Assembly (NCBI GenBank): GCA_028283825.1
Contig: JAPWJW010000001.1
Span: forward strand, 496,001-560,000
Origin: Azospirillaceae bacterium
GTDB taxonomy: Bacteria > Pseudomonadota > Alphaproteobacteria > Azospirillales > Azospirillaceae
Length of the DNA stretch: 64,000 bases
Direction of reading: 5' to 3'
A program made the position numbers and the translations under genes. The notes under the pieces are model-generated. The model did no database searches and was not told the origin of the DNA. It saw only the letters and a program-made list of their open reading frames with translations. Of the stretch, positions 17,803 through 26,108 are shown piece by piece; within the stretch, counting starts at the first letter, position 1; each line of letters starts with the position of its first letter.

Positions 17803-17946
17803 CTATAGCGGGTTGCGGTTCCGATTAGAGCAAGATGCGATCACGTGTGATCGCATCTTGCTCTTAAGCTGTTCATGATAGAGCGGATTTACACGATCAG
17901 GTGATTCCACCTGATCGCGTTCCGCTCTAAACGCAACCCGCTATAG
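17803..17946. repeat. MITE-like 144-bp element with 15-bp terminal inverted repeats (family 2)
   Basis: CTATAGCGGGTTGCG at 17803-17817 is the exact inverse of CGCAACCCGCTATAG at 17932-17946. Inside are a palindrome with 18-bp perfect arms (17827-17844 / 17847-17864, starting AGAGCAAGATGCGATCAC) and a second, AGAGCGGA...TCCGCTCT, with inner 10-bp arms CGATCAGGTG / CACCTGATCG (17880-17928). No target duplication is obvious. The size and structure resemble a non-autonomous mobile element, but no transposase is present. Confidence 0.65.
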
Positions 17947-17977
17947 GTCACCATGACGCGGGATATGAGAGGTCAAG

Positions 17978-18424
17978 ATGTCAGCGCTGTTGCAGCGGAA
18001 CGACACCATCGTCCCGTCTGACGAAGACACGAAGCTGGCGACGGAGTCGAGCCGCATCCTATCCAAGAACGCGGATCGGGAACTACAGGTCCAGTTGGAC
18101 GACGGGCAGGCCCTGCCCCTGCCCCGCGCCTTGCGGGAACTGATCACCCATCTGCTGGTGGAGATATCCCAGGGTAATGCCGTCACCCTGATCCCGGTTC
18201 ACGCCGAGATGACGACGCAGGAGGCGGCCGACTTCCTGAATGTCAGCCGCCCCCATGTGATCAAATTGTTGGAGACGGGCCAGTTGGCCCATCACAAGGT
18301 GGGCACCCATCGCCGGGTCCGCTTCACGGACCTGAAAGCCTTCAAACAGAGGCAGGCCCAGACCCGATCCAAGGCCATGGCGGAACTGGCGGCCCAGGCC
18401 CAGGAGCTTGGGATGGACTACTGA
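17978..18424 (+). CDS. Excisionase/HTH-type DNA-binding protein, probable orphan antitoxin
   Basis: 148 residues. The central MTTQEAADFLNVSRPHVIKLLETGQLAHHKVGTHRRVR region is a MerR/excisionase-type helix-turn-helix. The C-terminus (MAELAAQAQELGMDY) matches antitoxins that are normally followed by a PIN-domain toxin. No PIN gene follows; the next gene is a convergent, unrelated secreted protein. It lies immediately downstream of the MITE-like palindromic element. DNA binding is confident; antitoxin ancestry is inferred from resemblance and the lack of a toxin makes the current role unclear. Confidence 0.75.
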   Translation: MSALLQRNDTIVPSDEDTKLATESSRILSKNADRELQVQLDDGQALPLPRALRELITHLLVEISQGNAVTLIPVHAEMTTQEAADFLNVSRPHVIKLLETGQLAHHKVGTHRRVRFTDLKAFKQRQAQTRSKAMAELAAQAQELGMDY

Positions 18425-18461
18425 GTGGCCATGGCCACCCATGCAAAGGCGGCCAACACCC

Positions 18462-18893
18462 TCAGGGGATTTTCCACCGGCTGAACTGGGAATTCCCTAA
18501 GGTGAGGGTCCGATCCGTCCCGCCTGGTTCATCGTTGACCATCACCTCGCCGGAAAGCTCAAGACCACCGGTGGGGAGGTCGGACATTTCCACCACCAGG
18601 AAGTTCTTCATGTCTTCCGGTCCCAGCGCGGCGGCGCCCACCTGGATGCTGCCCTCGATCTGAGTTTGCCAGGACGCGTCGTTATCGACCGTGATGGACC
18701 AGCCCATAGGCAGGCGCGGCAGGCTGCGGATGCCGCCATTGGCGATGTGGATGTGAAAGGCGATGACCCGCTCCCCCGGTTTCACGTCCAGGGGACCGAC
18801 CGACACTGTGAGATGATCGCCCGCGCGGGCGGCCGTTCCGCAAAAAAGCGTCAACGACGCCACCAACCCCAATACTCCCCATCGCACCCGCAT
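18462..18893 (-). CDS. Secreted hypothetical protein
   Basis: 143 residues with a clear Sec signal peptide (hydrophobic LGLVASLTLFC, cleavage near ARA-GDH at about residue 25). The mature part is rich in beta-strand-like segments (DHLTVSVGPLDV, SITVDNDASWQT, LELSGEVMV) and has no cysteine. No family is recognised. It starts 4 bp after the stop of the NagX-like gene on the same strand, so the two are probably co-transcribed. Confidence 0.7.
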   Translation of the reverse strand: MRVRWGVLGLVASLTLFCGTAARAGDHLTVSVGPLDVKPGERVIAFHIHIANGGIRSLPRLPMGWSITVDNDASWQTQIEGSIQVGAAALGPEDMKNFLVVEMSDLPTGGLELSGEVMVNDEPGGTDRTLTLGNSQFSRWKIP

Positions 18894-18897
18894 GGCC

Positions 18898-20100
18898 TCA
18901 CACTTTCAGGAAAATCCGGCGGCGGTAGAGCACCTCCAGGATGGCCCACCACAGCGCCACGAACAGCAGCGCGAAGGCCAGCGATCCCAGCTTTTCCGGC
19001 AGGTAGGGATAGAACACCGCCTCGTAGATCACGTCCTGGATCGGCGCCATGCGATGGTCCCACGGCAGGGTGATCATGCCACCGATGACGATGGCCATCA
19101 GTTCCGAGCCCACATAGGCCAGGATGGGATTGACGCCGAACACCAGCGCCGGCCGCGTCCAGGCGCGCCAGCCGCGCACCTCCACCACCCACATCAGCGC
19201 GCCCAGGCACAGGCAGGCCATGCCGGCGGTCAGCACCACGAAGGAACTGGTCCACAGGTTCTTGTTGATGGGGAAGGCCAGATCCCAGACCTCGCCCAGC
19301 AGGACGCCGGCGACACCGGCAACCACCAGCCAACGGATGCGGGCCGTCAGGGGCAAGGGTTGGCCCAGCCAGCGGCCGGCCAGCAGGCCCAGCAGCGCCG
19401 TGGCGACGGCCGGCAAGGTGGACAGGGCACCCTCCGGATCCCAGGTTTTGCCCGCCGCCCACAGATGATTGCCCCAGGGCCCCCAATCGAACAGGGCGCG
19501 ATCCACCGCCGCCGCCATCGTGCCGCCGGGATGGGCCAGCGCCGCCAGGCCGGTGGCGCCGCTGCCGGGCACCGGCACGCAGGTCATGACCGCCCAGTAG
19601 CCCAGCAGCAGCAGGGCGACCAGCGCCCCCTGTCCGCGCGGCCCCACCCGCAAGGACACCAGGCCCGCCGCGACGTAACAGAGGGCGATGCGCTGAAGCA
19701 CCCCGGGGATGCGCCAGGACAGGACCTGCACCCACGCGCGGTGGGCCAGATCGCCGTGCGCGTCCGGGGAATATCCCGGGAACCAGGCGATGAGGAGGCC
19801 AAGGCCGAACAGGATGGCCCCGCGCCGCAGCAGCTGGCGCACCAGGGCGCGGTCCCCATCCCCGGCCAATCGCCGCCGGGCCAGCGACAGGTGGGTGGTG
19901 ATGCCCACCATGAACAGGAAGAAGGGGAACACCAGGTCGGTGGGCGTCCAGCCGTGCCAGCGGGCATGGCGCAGGGGCCAATAGATGTCGGACCAGGTGC
20001 CAGGGTCGTTGACCAGCAGCATCAGGGCGACGGTCAGCCCCCGGAAGACGTCCAGCGACAGCAGGCGTTCAGGCTTGGCGCCGGGAAGGGGGACAGGCAT
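18898..20100 (-). CDS. nagX: NagX-like transmembrane acyltransferase (HGSNAT/DUF5009 family)
   Basis: 400 residues with about ten hydrophobic helices. The N-terminus RLLSLDVFRGLTVALMLLVNDPGTW and WHGWTPTDLVFPFFLFMVGI are hallmarks of the bacterial homologues of heparan-alpha-glucosaminide N-acetyltransferase (COG4299). It probably moves an acyl group across the inner membrane onto an amino sugar. No chitin or GlcNAc catabolic genes are adjacent, so the NagX role in that pathway is only suggested by similarity. It precedes the small secreted protein by 4 bp. Confidence 0.8.
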   Translation of the reverse strand: MPVPLPGAKPERLLSLDVFRGLTVALMLLVNDPGTWSDIYWPLRHARWHGWTPTDLVFPFFLFMVGITTHLSLARRRLAGDGDRALVRQLLRRGAILFGLGLLIAWFPGYSPDAHGDLAHRAWVQVLSWRIPGVLQRIALCYVAAGLVSLRVGPRGQGALVALLLLGYWAVMTCVPVPGSGATGLAALAHPGGTMAAAVDRALFDWGPWGNHLWAAGKTWDPEGALSTLPAVATALLGLLAGRWLGQPLPLTARIRWLVVAGVAGVLLGEVWDLAFPINKNLWTSSFVVLTAGMACLCLGALMWVVEVRGWRAWTRPALVFGVNPILAYVGSELMAIVIGGMITLPWDHRMAPIQDVIYEAVFYPYLPEKLGSLAFALLFVALWWAILEVLYRRRIFLKV

Positions 20101-20208
20101 GGGCGGACAACGTGTCTTTCAGGCGCGGGATTTCACCGCCCCAACAGATCGGTTCCGGACCCCCGCGCAAAGGGTAAAGGACGGCGTTTCGCCGAAAAAA
20201 TAACGGGA

Positions 20209-21741
20209 TCAGCCGCCCGCCACCGGGCTGGGGGCCGGCTTGGTGGCCGGGCTGGGATCGGCCGCGGCTTCGGTCTGGTCCACCGACCAGCCGCCACCCA
20301 GCACACGGTACAGGGTGACGATGGAGGTCAGGTAGTTCAGGCGGCTTTGCACCAGCGTGTCCTGCGAACTGAACAGCGTGCGCTGGGTCGTCAGCACGCT
20401 GACCATGTCGGCGGTGCCGCGCTGGAACTGGCCGGTGGTGCCCTTCAGCGCCACGTCGGCGGCGGACGTCGCCTTTTCCTGGGCGGTGCGGATCTGGCGG
20501 GTGTAGCGCACGCCGGCCAGCGCGTCCTCAACATCGGAGAAGGCGGTGACCACGGCCTTCTGATAGTCGGCGGTCAGCTCTTCCACCTTGGCGCGCTGCA
20601 CGTCCGACTGGGCCTGCAGGTTGCCGGCATCGAACACCGTCTGGGTCAGGGATGAGCCGATGGACCACAGCTCGCTGGCCGGGTCGAACAGCTTGCCCAG
20701 GTCGGCGTTCTGATAGCCGTAGCTGCCGGTCAGGCTGATGTCGGGGTACTGCTGGGCGATGACGTTGCGCAGGGTGGCGGCGCCGGCGATCAGCGTGGCC
20801 TCGGCCGAGGCCACGTCGGGGCGGCGGCGCAGCAAGGTGGACGGCAGGTTGGGCGCCACCTCGGGTTCCACCAGGCCGGACAGGGTCGTGCCGTCGATCT
20901 TCAGCTGTTCCGGCAGCACACCCACCAGGATGGCCAGCGCGTCCATTTCCTGCGCCAGGCTCTGTTCGTACTGCGGGATGTTGGCGCGTTCCGCCTCCAC
21001 CACGTTTTCCTGGTTGGCGACATCCACGTCGGTGGCGGTGCCGGCGCGGGCGCGGGCGCGGATGCCCAGCAGCATGTCCTCCGCATCCTTCAGCGACTGC
21101 CGCGCCAGGGCCAGGCGGTCCTTGTAGGCCAGGCAGGTGAAGTAGTCGGTGGCGACATCGGCGATGGCCGTCATCAGCACCGTCTGCTTGTCATAACGGC
21201 TGTAGTCCAGGCTGGCCTTGGCCGATTCCAGGGCGCTGCGGTTCTTGCCCCAGAAATCCAGCTCATACGTCGCCGACAGCTTGGCGGAATAATTGCTGCT
21301 GATGTTGTTGCTGGTGATGTAGTTGCCGTTGCTGACCGTGGTGGTGCCGCCGCCGGTCTGGCTGCGGGTGCGGCCCACGTCAGCACTGACCGTGGGGAAC
21401 AGGGTGGAGCGCTGTTCCGTCACCACGCCCTCGGCCTGGCGGATGCGGGCCACGGCGGCGCGCACGTCGAAATTGTTGGCCGCCACGCGGGCGATCAGGC
21501 TGTCCAGTTCCGGCGAATTGAACTGCCGCCACCAATCGGCCGCGATCTCCGGCGACAGGGCGGCGTCCTTGGCGGCATCGCCCGTCACGGTCTCGCGGTA
21601 GGCCGCCGGCTGCGGCGTGTCGGGGCGTTCATAGTCCGGGCCCACGGTGCAGGCCGTCAGCGCGCCGCCGAGAAGGCAGGCCAGCAGGGCCGGACGGGCG
21701 ACGGACGAAAGCAGGGAACGGGACGACCGAAAACGCAGCAT
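20209..21741 (-). CDS. RND efflux outer-membrane lipoprotein (NodT/OprM family)
   Basis: 510 residues. A signal peptide ends in a lipobox (LLGGALTAC), then TVGPDYERPDTP, the standard start of NodT-type outer-membrane factors. Two repeated OEP (TolC-like) domains follow with long helical stretches. It forms the outer-membrane channel of a tripartite efflux pump. It stands alone, with no adaptor or pump beside it, and may serve the mdtABC-like pump 6 kb upstream, which lacks a channel. The C-terminus is Pro/Ala-rich. Confidence 0.92.
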   Translation of the reverse strand: MLRFRSSRSLLSSVARPALLACLLGGALTACTVGPDYERPDTPQPAAYRETVTGDAAKDAALSPEIAADWWRQFNSPELDSLIARVAANNFDVRAAVARIRQAEGVVTEQRSTLFPTVSADVGRTRSQTGGGTTTVSNGNYITSNNISSNYSAKLSATYELDFWGKNRSALESAKASLDYSRYDKQTVLMTAIADVATDYFTCLAYKDRLALARQSLKDAEDMLLGIRARARAGTATDVDVANQENVVEAERANIPQYEQSLAQEMDALAILVGVLPEQLKIDGTTLSGLVEPEVAPNLPSTLLRRRPDVASAEATLIAGAATLRNVIAQQYPDISLTGSYGYQNADLGKLFDPASELWSIGSSLTQTVFDAGNLQAQSDVQRAKVEELTADYQKAVVTAFSDVEDALAGVRYTRQIRTAQEKATSAADVALKGTTGQFQRGTADMVSVLTTQRTLFSSQDTLVQSRLNYLTSIVTLYRVLGGGWSVDQTEAAADPSPATKPAPSPVAGG

Positions 21742-22009
21742 CGCGGGGCTTGTTCCAGGATGGGAGGCCGAAGGGGGACGCGAAGAAACAGGATTTTCCG
21801 GCGCCCTTCATTTCACACCGGCAGTCCCCTGTCACGGACGAACTACCCCCGTGACCAAACTGGACCGGCCCCAGTCACCCCAAGTGGACGGGACGCATCG
21901 AACCGGCTGGGGTTGGTACGACGCAAATCGCCCAACCTGTCGGGAAAAGTATGGAGATGAGACGATGCGGGCACCGGCACCCACGGCACAAATCCGCGAT
22001 TTCTGCCGC
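21742..22009. other. Intergenic region upstream of the OMF gene
   Basis: No gene, hairpin or promoter could be assigned with confidence here. It should contain the promoter of the outer-membrane lipoprotein gene, which starts at 21741. The three tandem family-1 repeats begin just beyond it. Confidence 0.4.
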
Positions 22010-22106
22010 TAGGCCCCAACCGGGGCCGCCGGAAGTTTTCGGGGAGCGTAGCGGACTGAAAACTGAGGATAGCCAAAGGGCCGAATGGCCCTGCCGGCGC
22101 TTGAGG
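22010..22106 (-). repeat. Dispersed palindromic repeat, family 1, copy C
   Basis: Minus-strand copy with the GGCCCC...GGGGCC palindrome, the GTTTTCGGGGAGCG...CGGACTGAAAAC inverted pair and the CCGGCGCTTGAGG end. First of three tandem copies. Confidence 0.8.
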
Positions 22107-22110
22107 AACT

Positions 22111-22314
22111 TTAGGACGCGACCGCGTCCGCCGGACTTTTCCGGGGAGCCGAAGGCGGACTGGAAAAGGAGGATAGCCAAGGGCCCGGATGGGCCCGCCG
22201 GCGCCTGAGGAACTTTAGGACGCGACCGCGTCCGCCGGACTTTTCCGGGGAGCCAGAGGCGGACTGGAAAAGGAGGATAGCCAAGGGCCCGGATGGGCCC
22301 GCCGGCGCCTGAGG
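22111..22314 (-). repeat. Dispersed palindromic repeat, family 1, tandem copies D and E
   Basis: Copies at 22111-22210 and 22215-22314 repeat with a 104-bp period and differ at only a few positions (for example GCCGAAGGC versus GCCAGAGGC). This points to a recent tandem duplication. They end six bases before the tetR stop codon. Confidence 0.85.
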
Positions 22315-22319
22315 CGAAC

Positions 22320-22973
22320 TTAACGACGCGCCATGCCGGCGATGATGGTGTCCAGCATCACGTCCAGGTCGGCGTGCATGTCCAGGGTGCGGTCCAGCAG
22401 GGTCCAGCGCATCACCAGGCTGTGCTTCATGCCCGCCAGGATCCAGCCCACCCGTTCCACGTCGATGTCGGCCTTGATCTCCCCCGCCGCGATGCCTTCG
22501 CTGATCAGGGCGCAATAGATGCGGTGGGGGCGTTGCAGGCGTTCCACCAACAGCGCCCGCATGTCGGGGCTGTCGGCCAGCACCTCGCGCGAGAACATCA
22601 GCGACGACAGCGCCGGGATGTTTTCCGCCAGTTCCAGCCAGGTGTGCATGACGCGCCGCAGGCGGACCAGCGGCGTGCCGGGGCCGTTGACGGCATCGTG
22701 GATGGGGGGCGTCACGCGCTGGGCCAGGCTGTCCAGCACCGCCTCCCACATCGCGCGTTTGGTGGGGAAGTGGCGGAAGAGGGAGCCCTGGGCCATGCCG
22801 ATGCGGTGGGCGATGGCGGTCGTCGTCGTGCCGCCCGGCCCCACCTCATGCATCAGTTCCAGCGCGGCGGTGATGATCTCCGCCCGCCTGGTATCCCCGG
22901 TCTTGCGCTGGCGGGCCTTATGCCCGCCCGCACATCCCCCGTCGGGGGCATCCGCCGTTCCCTGGGTCGTCAT
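22320..22973 (-). CDS. TetR/AcrR-family transcriptional regulator
   Basis: 217 residues. The N-terminal helix-turn-helix is recognisable in ITTALELMHEVG-like and IAHRIGMAQGSLFRHFPTKRAMWEAV segments (about residues 33-80). The C-terminal helical domain would bind an inducer. It is the last gene of the emrA-emrB-OMF operon and overlaps the OMF stop by four bases, so it probably represses its own efflux operon in a ligand-responsive way. Its position at the 3' end, rather than divergent, is slightly unusual for a local repressor. Confidence 0.9.
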   Translation of the reverse strand: MTTQGTADAPDGGCAGGHKARQRKTGDTRRAEIITAALELMHEVGPGGTTTTAIAHRIGMAQGSLFRHFPTKRAMWEAVLDSLAQRVTPPIHDAVNGPGTPLVRLRRVMHTWLELAENIPALSSLMFSREVLADSPDMRALLVERLQRPHRIYCALISEGIAAGEIKADIDVERVGWILAGMKHSLVMRWTLLDRTLDMHADLDVMLDTIIAGMARR

Positions 22974-24484
22974 GCCGGCGGCGTCCCCGCCGGCTTGGCG
23001 CCCTCAGGTGCGGCATCGGCCTGCGTGGCACCCTCACCCGCCTGCCAGCCACCGCCCAGCGCCTTGTAGAGGGCGATGGTCTGCTGGACCAGCAGGTAGT
23101 CGCTCTGCGCCACCGCGTCCTTGGACGTGGCCAGGGTGCGGTCGGAATCCAGCACGGTCAGGAAGTCGGACAGGCCGGCGCGGAATTGCGACCGGGCGCG
23201 TTCCTGCGCCGTGCGGGCGGCGGTCAGCGCGCGATGCAGCGTGGCGTTGCGCTCACGCTCATTGGTATAGGCCACCAGCGCGTCCTCCACCTCCTGGAAG
23301 GCGGTCAGCACGGCCTTGCGGTAGTTCAGGCGCGCTTCCTGCGCCTGGGCCTCCGCCCCCTTCACCCCGGCTTCCAGCCGGCCGGCGTCGAAGATGGTGC
23401 CGCTGAAGGTGGGACCCGCACTCCAACCCAGGCTATTGCCTTCGAACAGCTTGCCGACGATGGGGTTGACGGACCCGCCGATCAGGCCCAGCGACAGCTT
23501 GGGATACCGCGCCGCCTCACGCACGCCGATCTCGGCGTTGGCGGCGGCCAGGCTGCGTTCCGATGCGCGAATATCAGGGCGCGCGCGCACCACCTCGGCC
23601 GGCAGGGTGACCGGCAGGGCGGGCGGCAGCGGTACTTCCGGCCCGGTGGTGGTCAGCAGGGCGTCCATCTCGGACGGGGCGCGGCCGGTCAGGGTGGCGA
23701 TGGCGTGCACCCGCTGGGCCGCCTGGGTCGACAGCGTCGGCAGGATGGCCTTCTGCTGTTCCAGCTGGCCGTCGGCCTCCGCCAACTGCAATTCGGTCGC
23801 CAGGCCGACCTTGTATTTGGCGGCGGTCAGGTCGCGGGTTTCCTGCGACAGGCGCACGTTCTCGTCGGCGATGGCCAGGCGGGCCTGGGCGGAGCGCAAG
23901 GCCGCATAATCGGTGCCCAGTTCGGCCAGCATGGACATCAGCATGGAGCGGCGGTTTTCCACGCCGGCCTGGATGTTGGCGTCCGCCTCCTCGATGCTGC
24001 GGCGGGTGCCGCCGAACAGGTCGATCTCCCACGAGGCGTCGAAGCCGCCCAGGAAGATGTCGCTGGTGCCGCCCAGATCCTGCCCCACCAGGCCCGGGGG
24101 CAAGCGGTTGCGCATGGCGGCCGTCTCACCCTTCACGCTGGGATACTGTGCCGCGGCCGCCGACTGGCGTTGGGCGCGGGCGGACAGGATGCGCTGTTCC
24201 GCCACCTTCAGGTCCAGGTTGTCGGCCACCAGGTCGGCCACCAGCCGGTCCAGCGTCGGGTCGTGGAATTCCGTCCACCAGTGCGCCAGCACGGCGGGAT
24301 CGGCGGACCCACCGGCCTGCACGGTCTGGATGCCGTTGGCGGCGGTGCCGCTCCAGCCCGCGGGCGCCGTGTCGGCCGGGGCCTTGTAGTCGGGACCCAG
24401 GGTGCAGGCGGCGGTGAGGGCCAGGGCGGCCGTCGCCGCCAACAAGCGGGCCCGGTGCCGGGTGATGTGAGGGAAAACAGGCAT
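22970..24484 (-). CDS. Efflux outer-membrane lipoprotein (NodT family)
   Basis: 504 residues from ATG 24484, chosen because a signal peptide with lipobox (ALALTAAC) and TLGPDYKAPAD follow directly; upstream in-frame sequence overlaps emrB and is not protein-like. Two OEP domains with long helices are present. It is the outer-membrane channel of the emrAB-type pump. It starts 6 bp after the emrB stop and its stop overlaps tetR. Confidence 0.92.
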   Translation of the reverse strand: MPVFPHITRHRARLLAATAALALTAACTLGPDYKAPADTAPAGWSGTAANGIQTVQAGGSADPAVLAHWWTEFHDPTLDRLVADLVADNLDLKVAEQRILSARAQRQSAAAAQYPSVKGETAAMRNRLPPGLVGQDLGGTSDIFLGGFDASWEIDLFGGTRRSIEEADANIQAGVENRRSMLMSMLAELGTDYAALRSAQARLAIADENVRLSQETRDLTAAKYKVGLATELQLAEADGQLEQQKAILPTLSTQAAQRVHAIATLTGRAPSEMDALLTTTGPEVPLPPALPVTLPAEVVRARPDIRASERSLAAANAEIGVREAARYPKLSLGLIGGSVNPIVGKLFEGNSLGWSAGPTFSGTIFDAGRLEAGVKGAEAQAQEARLNYRKAVLTAFQEVEDALVAYTNERERNATLHRALTAARTAQERARSQFRAGLSDFLTVLDSDRTLATSKDAVAQSDYLLVQQTIALYKALGGGWQAGEGATQADAAPEGAKPAGTPPA

Positions 24485-24489
24485 GGGTC

Positions 24490-26097
24490 TCACTCCGCGG
24501 CGGCGGGCTTGAGCGCCGCCTTGGTGGATTTCATGAAGAAGGCCAGCGGCACGACGCACAATGCTACGACGCCGGACATGCGGAACACGTCGATGTAGCC
24601 CAGGATGGCCGACTGCTTCAGCAGGGTGCGGTACATGCCGCCCAGGGCCGAGGATTCGATCTGGCCCGACGACAGCCCGTGGCCGTAAAGGCCGTCCATC
24701 CAGGCCTGCTTGGTCATCTGGAAGCCCAGATCCAGGTTCGACAGATGTTCCGCCAGATAGGCCTGGTGCACCTGGGTGCGCTGGGTCAGGTAGGCGGTGG
24801 TCAGCGCGATCCCGATACTGCCGCCCAGGTTACGGGCCATGGAATACAGTGCCGCGGCATCGCCGTTCATCTCACGCGGGACGGTGGCGAAGGCCACCGT
24901 GCTGATGGGGATCATCAGCAGGGCCGTACCGAAGGTCTGGGCCATGCGCATGCTGACCAGCCCCATGAAGTCGATCTGCGGGCTGAGGGTGGCGGTGTAG
25001 AACATGGCGGCGCCCAACAGCAGGAAGCCGGTGGCCACGATGAAGCGGGCCTGGAACTTCTTCAGCAGCACGCGGGTGATGATGGGGATCATGATCAGGA
25101 TCATGAAGCCGCCGGGCGACAGGATCATGCCCGCCCACGTCGCCGTGTAGGCCAGTTGCGATTGCGCCAATTGCGGGATCAGCACGGCGCTGCCGTACAG
25201 CGTGCCCGCCATGATGCTGATGAACACGGTGCCGATGGCGAAGTCCTTGTTCTTCCACACCCGCAGGTCGACGATGGGATCCGGCCGGTCCAGCAGCCAG
25301 ACGACGGCGCCCACCAGGCCCAGCACGGCGCCCACGGCGAAGAACTGGATGAACCCGCTGGAGAACCAGTCGTCCTGTTCACCCCGGTCCAGCACGATCT
25401 GCAGGCAGGCGAAACCGACGGCGATCAGCGACAGGCCCATCACGTCGATGGTCTTGCGCCCCTTGCCGGCGCCGGCCTTGGCCCAGGGCGGATCCTCCAC
25501 CACGGTGGAGATGGCGAAGGTGGCGATGATGCCGACCGGCACGTTGATCAGGAACACCCAGCGCCAGCTGAAATTGTCCGTGATCCAGCCGCCCAGCGTC
25601 GGCCCCATGATGGGGGCGGCGATGATGGCGACGGCGGTGACGCCGAAGGCGGTGGCGCGCTTGGCCGGCTCAAACGTGTCCAGCAGGATGGACTGCTGGT
25701 TGGGTTGCAGCCCGCCGCCGAAGAAACCCTGGAACAGGCGGAAGATGATCAGTTCCGGCAGGGAGGTCGACAGGCCGCACAGCAGCGACGACACCGTGAA
25801 CATGATGATGGACAGCAGGAAGTAGTTCTTGCGCCCCATCATGCGGCCCAGCCAGCCGGAAACGGGCAGCACGATGCCGTTGGCCACCAGGTAGGAGGTC
25901 AGCGTCCAGGTGCTTTCGTCCGTGCCCACCGACATGCTGCCGGCGATATGCGGCAGGGCCACGTTGATGATGGTGGTGTCCAGCACTTCCATGAAGGTGG
26001 CGACGGTCACCACGAAGGCGACCAGATAGGGGTTGTGCTTGGGCCGCCAGCTGGCCGACCCGGCTGGGGCTTCGGGTGGGGGAAGTCCTTCGCTCAC
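24490..26097 (-). CDS. emrB: DHA2-family MFS multidrug exporter (EmrB-like)
   Basis: 535 residues with about 14 membrane helices. Typical motifs are FMEVLDTTIINVALPHIAG in helix 1, WLGRMMGRKNYF in the 2-3 loop, and a GPTLGGWITDNFSWRWVFLINVPVG motif C region. It exports hydrophobic drugs with proton antiport and works with the EmrA-like adaptor and the OMF in the same operon. It begins 11 bp after emrA. Substrates are not predictable. Confidence 0.93.
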   Translation of the reverse strand: MSEGLPPPEAPAGSASWRPKHNPYLVAFVVTVATFMEVLDTTIINVALPHIAGSMSVGTDESTWTLTSYLVANGIVLPVSGWLGRMMGRKNYFLLSIIMFTVSSLLCGLSTSLPELIIFRLFQGFFGGGLQPNQQSILLDTFEPAKRATAFGVTAVAIIAAPIMGPTLGGWITDNFSWRWVFLINVPVGIIATFAISTVVEDPPWAKAGAGKGRKTIDVMGLSLIAVGFACLQIVLDRGEQDDWFSSGFIQFFAVGAVLGLVGAVVWLLDRPDPIVDLRVWKNKDFAIGTVFISIMAGTLYGSAVLIPQLAQSQLAYTATWAGMILSPGGFMILIMIPIITRVLLKKFQARFIVATGFLLLGAAMFYTATLSPQIDFMGLVSMRMAQTFGTALLMIPISTVAFATVPREMNGDAAALYSMARNLGGSIGIALTTAYLTQRTQVHQAYLAEHLSNLDLGFQMTKQAWMDGLYGHGLSSGQIESSALGGMYRTLLKQSAILGYIDVFRMSGVVALCVVPLAFFMKSTKAALKPAAAE

Positions 26098-26108
26098 CGC
26101 TCAGGCCC

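Noticed and set aside
22010-22314. Possible CRISPR array
   Set aside because: Units are about 104 bp and continuous, without unique spacers; they belong to the dispersed repeat family.
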